DNA from: Sporosarcina sp.
GTDB taxonomy: Bacteria > Bacillota > Bacilli > Bacillales_A > Planococcaceae
Assembly (NCBI GenBank): GCA_026169375.1
Contig: JAPFCR010000020.1
Location: forward strand, 1 to 56,432
DNA: 56,432 nt
Reading direction: 5' to 3'
Within the stretch, counting starts at the first letter, position 1. Every line of letters starts with the position of its first letter. Positions 51,918-56,432 of the stretch are shown in pieces. The notes beneath the pieces are model-generated. The model was not told the DNA's origin. It made no database searches and was given only the letters and a program-made list of their open reading frames with translations. The position numbers were made by a program, and so were the translations under genes.

Positions 51918-52925
51918 TCAATTTTCTAGTTGATTTTCCTCGGTCGTTGGCGATTCATCTGCCGCTAGTTTCTCTTGTAAAACGGCCTCAACATACTCAC
52001 TCATTGTCATCCTTCTTTCTTTCGCAACGTCTCGAATCTCTTCCAGCAACTGACTCGGTAAATCAAAAGTCGTTCGTCTATAACCACTTACAAGAATCCA
52101 TTCACTTTCTTCCATGACTACATTCCCTAACAAAAGCATGGCTTGAATCACTTCTTCTGTCAGATTAACTGGAAGTGGATTTGTAACCGCCCATGTACCG
52201 CTTTTAACCGATAGCTCGATTACTGTACCTCTTTCCCGTAATCGAATGTTTTCAATCCCAAAGGTTTCATAAACAAAATCTAAAAACTCAAAAGTCACTA
52301 GATTGTCTTTCGAAAGCAAGAAATCTGTATAACCTTGAACCGTTTGATTTTCTTCGTGAATTGAATAGGCGGGCTCATATTGAAAAATATCTCGCCCATC
52401 TGCATAGGGAATCCATGTGCCTGAAGGTAATTGAAATCCCCACTCCTGTGCATCATTACGAATCACACGCATCTCTTGTCCATTTGCTGATTCAAATTTT
52501 TGATAAAGCGCAATATCAAATCGTGCATCATAAAATTCCGTTCTCACACCACGTGATGCAATCGTTTTTTGAATTTCTTTTCGAATCCATGTCGCTGTTT
52601 CTTCTGGTATCGAATAAATCATTCGTTCATCGCCTGCTGGTAACTGCTCAACCGGTAAATCTGTTTCACGAATAAGCGTATAAATTCGCTGCGTCGGCAC
52701 ATTGAGTTCATTGGCAAGTTCTGAAGGTCGCCATCCAGTTGGTGTATTTCGTTTTCGTTCTTCCGCAAGTTTTTCCACTTCTTCTTTCTCATAACGTGCT
52801 TCTCTAAATAAACGATGCGGATCATCAATTTTAATAATCTTCTTTTGTTTTGCGTAATGATACACCGTTGCTTTTGATACGCCGAGTAAATCAGCGACTT
52901 CTTGTCGAGTATACCAATCTTTCAA
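51918..52925 (-). CDS. regulator with three apparent DNA-binding modules, 335 aa
   Basis: Residues 1-30 hold a MerR/HTH_17-like helix-turn-helix (WYTRQEVADLLGVSKATVYHYAKQKKI). A second one is near residues 63-92 (WRPSELANELNVPTQRIYTLIRET). The middle 150 residues form an unknown alpha/beta domain. The C-terminus looks like a ribbon-helix-helix: RTTFDLPSQLLEEIRDVAKE then RRMTMSEYVEAVLQEKL. GTG 52934 is open but TTG 52925 follows AGGAG at seven bases. It is divergent from a tyrosine recombinase gene, which it may control or assist. Confidence 0.75.
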   Translation of the reverse strand: MKDWYTRQEVADLLGVSKATVYHYAKQKKIIKIDDPHRLFREARYEKEEVEKLAEERKRNTPTGWRPSELANELNVPTQRIYTLIRETDLPVEQLPAGDERMIYSIPEETATWIRKEIQKTIASRGVRTEFYDARFDIALYQKFESANGQEMRVIRNDAQEWGFQLPSGTWIPYADGRDIFQYEPAYSIHEENQTVQGYTDFLLSKDNLVTFEFLDFVYETFGIENIRLRERGTVIELSVKSGTWAVTNPLPVNLTEEVIQAMLLLGNVVMEESEWILVSGYRRTTFDLPSQLLEEIRDVAKERRMTMSEYVEAVLQEKLAADESPTTEENQLEN

Positions 52926-53329
52926 ATAAATCACTCCTAATTAAAATCTTGAAAATAATTTTGTCGTACTTTGTTGTAAATTCAAATATCATGCTATTAT
53001 CTACTATGTATAAGATGACTATTAATATTACATATTATAACATAAATAGACATTTATTTTTACGGATTAAGATAGACTAAAAAAAGATTGTTTTAATAAA
53101 AGTATAATGACTTTTTTAAAAATAGCTTGTTAACAATAGATTAGAATAGAATTACTAAAAGCATTAAATTATAATACTATAAACAAATGGAGGATTTTTT
53201 TATGGTATAATGAAACTGTATTAAATTGCTATTTATAATAAAATAGTTATTAGAAACAATATTTTCAAAATCAAAATTTAAGTAACGTAGGTTTTAATAA
53301 AAGAATTTTAATTGAGGTGATATAAGATA
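52926..53329. other. Divergent AT-rich control region
   Basis: About 400 very AT-rich bases between the regulator and recombinase genes. It holds a direct repeat GTTTTAATAAAAG at 53090-53102 and 53291-53303, and a ribosome site with a two-codon ATG-GTA-TAA ORF at 53190-53210. It should contain both promoters. I see no convincing palindrome or attachment core. Confidence 0.5.
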
Positions 53330-54475
53330 ATGAATCAATTTGCAAATAAAAATGAAATACAAATATCAAATTTAGCTATTAAAATAAATAATCATTCATC
53401 GATGTCAGATTTACAAAACCGATTAGACATCGCAGAAAAAAATAGACAACCCGCTTTTCACGATTTTTCAGATGTTGAAATGATTCAATGGTTTTTATAT
53501 GAACGAAAACATTTACAAATGAGAAATGAGCGGACAGAAGGAACCATTAATGAATATAAACGTGAACTGATTATGTTTGTGGAGCAACTACTCAATCATG
53601 CGACGGAGATTGATGTCGATATTGACTATATAATGGAAGGTTCTTTGTTTAAATCTTTACAAGCACGCCATTTAAGAAGATACCAAGAATGGCTTGCGAC
53701 AGAAAGTGCTTATGTGAAAAAGAACGGTGCATACTCTCCTGCTACACTAGAAAGAAAGACCACGGTTTTAAAAGCTTTCTTTTCCTATTTATATGAGGCG
53801 GATTATATTAAAGAGCCAATTCACCGTGGCTTTCGAATTGCGACAGTTCGAAAAGATGATCGACCTAACCGTGATTTAGGACCGAAAGATGTCATCGCAT
53901 TATTAAATACATTCCGTGATCTTGAACATCCAATTATGTTTACCATTATTCATGTGCTCACAACAACCGGGATTCGAAATGAAGAGTTTTGTACATTACG
54001 TGTGAAGGATTTTAAAAAGGATTCTATTCAAGGTGGATTTTATTTAGATGTGCTCGGTAAAGGGAATAAAAGAAGACATATTCCTTTAAAAGAAAAAGTC
54101 GTTGAAAGTATTCATGCTTTTAGAGAAGCAAGAGGTTTATTAGAAGTAAAAAAAGCAGATTTAGATGATCCACTCTTTACAACGAGTACAGGACGTGCTT
54201 TTTCACCGTCTTATTTATCGCAATATGTGAAAACACAAATCGAGAAGTTAGAAGATCTCCCATTAGCGGATTCATCGGTGAAATTAACACCGCACGTATT
54301 TCGCCATGCCTTTGCGATTATTTCAAAACTGAATGATGTAGATATTTATGATATTATGCGTTCTTTAGGACATGAAAAAATTGAAACGACGATGATTTAT
54401 TTAGAAAAAGTATTCGAAAAAGAACGTCATGCAATTCATTCATGGAAACCTGAGGCTTTTGGGGAGTATATTTAA
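53330..54475 (+). CDS. tyrosine recombinase/integrase, 381 aa
   Basis: A site-specific recombinase with a SAM-like core-binding domain (residues about 45-165) and a catalytic domain. All catalytic residues are present: R216 in TTTGIRNEEF, the beta-hairpin Lys in VLGKGNKRRHIPL, H322 and R325 in TPHVFRHAF, H348 in SLGHEKIETTMIYL, and Tyr357. The first 45 residues are an extra low-complexity extension. ATG 53330 follows GAGGTGAT. It stands alone with its divergent regulator; no other phage or integrative-element gene is near. Confidence 0.9.
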   Translation: MNQFANKNEIQISNLAIKINNHSSMSDLQNRLDIAEKNRQPAFHDFSDVEMIQWFLYERKHLQMRNERTEGTINEYKRELIMFVEQLLNHATEIDVDIDYIMEGSLFKSLQARHLRRYQEWLATESAYVKKNGAYSPATLERKTTVLKAFFSYLYEADYIKEPIHRGFRIATVRKDDRPNRDLGPKDVIALLNTFRDLEHPIMFTIIHVLTTTGIRNEEFCTLRVKDFKKDSIQGGFYLDVLGKGNKRRHIPLKEKVVESIHAFREARGLLEVKKADLDDPLFTTSTGRAFSPSYLSQYVKTQIEKLEDLPLADSSVKLTPHVFRHAFAIISKLNDVDIYDIMRSLGHEKIETTMIYLEKVFEKERHAIHSWKPEAFGEYI

Positions 54476-54477
54476 TA

Positions 54478-54518
54478 AAAAAGTCATCAGCTCAATACGA
54501 AGCTGATGACTTTTTTAT
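54478..54518. terminator. Rho-independent terminator, bidirectional
   Basis: AAAAAGTCATCAGCT pairs with AGCTGATGACTTTTTT between the convergent recombinase and OsmC genes; 15 bp, perfect. Confidence 0.9.
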
Positions 54519-54952
54519 TATTCTTTAGAAACGCTTCCTTCAATTTCAAACGTAACGCCTGCTTTTTTTAGCATATTACCGATGTCGCAACCTTTTTCCG
54601 CACCATCAAATGCTTCTTTTGTCGTTTCTACTTGTTCGTCTGTAGCATCACTTGCTAATGTGATCTTAGGATAATGGATGACTTTGAAATCTTCATCAGA
54701 TACAGTCGCTTCAGATTTTATTTCATGTTGAACGACTGGTAATTTTCTTTGTTCTAACATATACGTCAGTGTTGCAACATAACACGCCGTTGCAGCAGAT
54801 ACGAGTAGTTCTTTTGGATTCGCCCCGTCACCACTTCCACCTAAGTGTTTAGGTATTGCAAGCTTCGTATCTAAATACGTTGATTTGATTGTTGCATTTC
54901 CTGCTGTTCCACCTGTCCAAACGACATCTACATTTGTTTTCTTTTCAGCCAT
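54518..54952 (-). CDS. OsmC/Ohr family peroxide-resistance protein, 144 aa
   Basis: A thiol peroxidase of the OsmC superfamily. The two redox cysteines are in LLVSAATACYVATLTYML and GAEKGCDIGNMLKKAG, at about residues 57 and 121. NPKELLVSA and the conserved Glu region support the fold. ATG 54952 follows ACGGAGGTATG-type spacing (GGAGGTATG). Family members reduce organic hydroperoxides in the cytoplasm; whether this is Ohr or OsmC type is open. Confidence 0.88.
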   Translation of the reverse strand: MAEKKTNVDVVWTGGTAGNATIKSTYLDTKLAIPKHLGGSGDGANPKELLVSAATACYVATLTYMLEQRKLPVVQHEIKSEATVSDEDFKVIHYPKITLASDATDEQVETTKEAFDGAEKGCDIGNMLKKAGVTFEIEGSVSKE

Positions 54953-55136
54953 TTTTACATACCTCCATCAAATTAAAACTTTTAGAATCGTTATCTACTT
55001 TATATATATACCCGATTCCATCTATTTAACACTTTATACCCTCTGTGGTATACAAGCAATGATTTTGATCATTTATATCAAAATCTTTCGCTTTAAGTTT
55101 ACATATTAAATGTTATGTAAACTTAATAAGCAAATA

Positions 55137-55180
55137 AAAAACGGTTCACTTCTCTTTACGAAGAAATGAACCGATATTTT
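55137..55180. terminator. Rho-independent terminator
   Basis: AACGGTTCA(C)TTCTTC-type arm pairs with GAAGAAATGAACCG, then ATATTTT. It lies just past the azoreductase stop on the minus strand. Confidence 0.7.
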
Positions 55181-55192
55181 AAGGTTACTTAA

Positions 55193-55828
55193 TTATTTTA
55201 CTGCTACATTTGAAAGCTCTTTTGCAACTTCTTTTACTTTTTCTAAACCTTCAGCAATGATATCTTTTGCTTGATCTGGCATTGCGTTATGTCCTTCAAT
55301 GACAACTTCATGTGTAATATCCATACCGAAAACACCACTCGCAATATTTTTAATATAGTTAACCGACATTTCCATTGGTGCCATTTCTGGTGCTGAATAT
55401 AGTCCGCCGCGCGCGTTTAAAATAACAGCTTTTTTATCTGTCATTAAGCTCACTAATTGACCATTTTCATCATATTTGAAAGTAAATCCAGCTTGGTACA
55501 CATAGTCGATAAATGTTTGTAGCTTTGCTGGAATTGTTAAATTCCATAATGGGAATGCAAATACAACAACGTCAGCTGCAGTTAAAGCATCCATTGCTTT
55601 TTGCTTTGCTGCTAAAATACGTTGTTCGATATCTGTCATTTCTTCTCCAGATTGTACTTTACCGAATGCGTCGAATAATTCTTGACCGAAATAAGGCATA
55701 TCTTCTGCGAATACGTCAAAAGTTGTAACATTCGCATCTTCAATGTTCTCCATGAAAGTTTCGTACATTTTACTTGAAATACCCTCTGATGCTGGACGGT
55801 TATTTGCTTTTACGACTAAAATATTCAT
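55193..55828 (-). CDS. azoR: FMN-dependent NADH-azoreductase, 211 aa
   Basis: A flavodoxin-like quinone/azo reductase. Family motifs: LVVKANNRPASEGISSKMYETF (FMN phosphate loop), ADVVVFAFPLWNLTIPAKLQTFIDYVYQAGFTFKYDENG, and LNARGGLYS. Length matches AzoR1/AzoR2 of B. subtilis (208-211 aa). ATG 55828 follows AAAGGAGA. It probably protects against electrophilic quinones. Alone. Confidence 0.92.
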   Translation of the reverse strand: MNILVVKANNRPASEGISSKMYETFMENIEDANVTTFDVFAEDMPYFGQELFDAFGKVQSGEEMTDIEQRILAAKQKAMDALTAADVVVFAFPLWNLTIPAKLQTFIDYVYQAGFTFKYDENGQLVSLMTDKKAVILNARGGLYSAPEMAPMEMSVNYIKNIASGVFGMDITHEVVIEGHNAMPDQAKDIIAEGLEKVKEVAKELSNVAVK

Positions 55829-55989
55829 TATTAAAAATCTCCTTTAAATGTGTTCATTAAATTAACTTGAATTCATGATATGTGGATATAACAAAAAAGT
55901 CAACAAGTTAATTTCATATTTAATATTTGTTACTGACCAATGCATAAATATCACTAATACAAGACAATGTTCATCTTATCATAACTTGC

Positions 55990-56280
55990 CTATGCAAGTG
56001 AAGGTGTAGGCTCAAAGAAAATATATTGCATTAATTCTAATAAAAAAGCTAGTGAAACGGAATTTTCTGTGTACGATTGTTTTACAGTATGAAGCAAAGA
56101 CTTTTCTATTGAAAGCAAGTTGTTTGGATGCGTTGGTATAATAATGGGGCATTTCTTATCTATTTCCTTGTCAATAACCGTTCTTTTTTCATTGATGAAA
56201 ATAGCAGTTCGTTTTGTTGACTGGTGTAAGAATAGACGTTTGGAAATTATGATTGAAGAGTAAGCAACTGTCCCTAAACA
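55990..56280 (-). pseudogene. Start-less ORF remnant, 96 codons
   Basis: The frame from 56280 to TAG 55990 has protein-like composition: AYSSIIISKRLFLHQSTKRT then FINEKRTVIDKEIDKKCPII, PTHPNNLLSIEKSLLHTVKQ and LLELMQYIFFEPTPSLA. No ATG occurs before the last fifth, and no in-frame TTG or GTG has a ribosome site. A stop precedes it at 56281 and dispersed repeat A begins 11 bases further out. I do not recognise the family. It looks like a gene that lost its 5' end, perhaps when the repeat arrived. Confidence 0.5.
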
Positions 56281-56291
56281 CTAATCTTCAA

Positions 56292-56400
56292 TTTAACTTG
56301 ATTCAGCAGAATTCCCCCACTTCTATAAGTGGCGGGATGAATGCCGAAAAGGTACTTTCAATCAGAGGGAGTTCAAACTCCCTGCTGATTCAAGTTAAGC
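56292..56400 (+). repeat. Dispersed repeat module A, copy 2
   Basis: The first 79 bases match 12036-12115 almost exactly. It then continues with GGGAG-TTCAAA-CTCCC and CTGCTGATTCAAGTTAAG, whose reverse complement matches the element's own start (TTAACTTGATTCAGCAG) with one mismatch, so the whole element is a long palindrome with inner hairpins. TTTCAATCAGAGGGAG...CTGATTCAAG is the same kind of hairpin as the first one of repeat B. It may extend past the window end (CCTCCGGCGGATGTC follows). Confidence 0.75.
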
Positions 56401-56432
56401 CTCCGGCGGATGTCAGGGATTTTGTAAGGAAA

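Noticed and set aside
53330..54475. Recombinase as XerS/XerD of chromosome dimer resolution
   Set aside because: The N-terminal extension, the divergent regulator and the absence of a dif-like site nearby do not support a Xer assignment; I left it as an unassigned tyrosine recombinase.
1..56432. CRISPR arrays, rRNA and tRNA genes
   Set aside because: No regularly spaced repeats, no tRNA cloverleaf and no rRNA landmark sequences were seen on reading both strands; a dedicated scan was not possible.

Overview
The window looks like chromosome of a low-GC, spore-forming firmicute of the order Bacillales. Planococcaceae (Sporosarcina/Lysinibacillus/Psychrobacillus type) is my best guess. Grounds: AT-rich coding sequence, strong AAGGAGG ribosome binding sites, frequent TTG/GTG starts, and gene order matching the Bacillus subtilis yqi-yqj block (bacilliredoxin, methylmalonyl-CoA epimerase, yqjE, yqjH, rnz/yqjK, namA/yqjM, proC, yqjP, yqjQ) and yne block (ccdA, ccdC, yneK, citB/acnA, yneP, yneQ, yneR, plsY, parE, parC). 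Small genes for a Spo0E-type phosphatase and a Cse60-like peptide point to sporulation. Genus is inference; no rRNA or tRNA gene was seen.

Layout. 0-3 kb: a GC-rich palindromic repeat, a conserved hypothetical gene, a GNAT acetyltransferase and a short-form MgtE magnesium transporter read leftwards from an M-box riboswitch, with a small proline-containing leader ORF between riboswitch terminator and transporter. 3-12 kb: the yqi/yqj block, including a Prli42-like 31-residue protein, a methylmalonyl-CoA epimerase apparently starting at AUA, and proC behind a T-box leader with a proline (CCU) specifier. 12-20 kb: nitronate monooxygenase, threonine dehydratase, a heterodimeric ABC exporter and a ccd cytochrome c maturation cluster. 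20-24.6 kb: DUF2621, DUF1659, DUF2922 and YvrJ small proteins, Sco lipoprotein, lytic transglycosylase, GlsB/YmgE protein and nicotinamidase. 24.6-34.3 kb: aconitase, yneP-Q-R, plsY, parE-parC. 34.3-40.6 kb: an MFS exporter, then a TetR regulator divergent from a 3-hydroxyisobutyrate dehydrogenase-like gene, a methylmalonate-semialdehyde dehydrogenase-like gene and a GntP-family permease, probably one catabolic unit.

41-47 kb is an accessory, decaying stretch with pseudogene fragments, a LysR gene, a carbamoylase-type M20 hydrolase, a Spo0E-like gene, a DUF1540 gene and a small peptide whose ribosome binding site is folded into a hairpin. 47-56 kb holds a SNF2 helicase with an HhH-like segment, a PAP2 phosphatase, a divergent pair (regulator with three apparent DNA-binding modules, and a tyrosine recombinase), an OsmC protein and an azoreductase. 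The window ends in a start-less ORF next to a dispersed repeat.

The least explained signal is a modular dispersed repeat. Two copies (22.4 and 28.5 kb, opposite orientation) each begin 7-8 bases after the stop codon of a co-oriented gene and fold into the same chain of hairpins with compensatory base changes. Two copies of a related hairpin module lie at 12.0 and 56.3 kb. This looks like a structured RNA or a palindromic mobile element.
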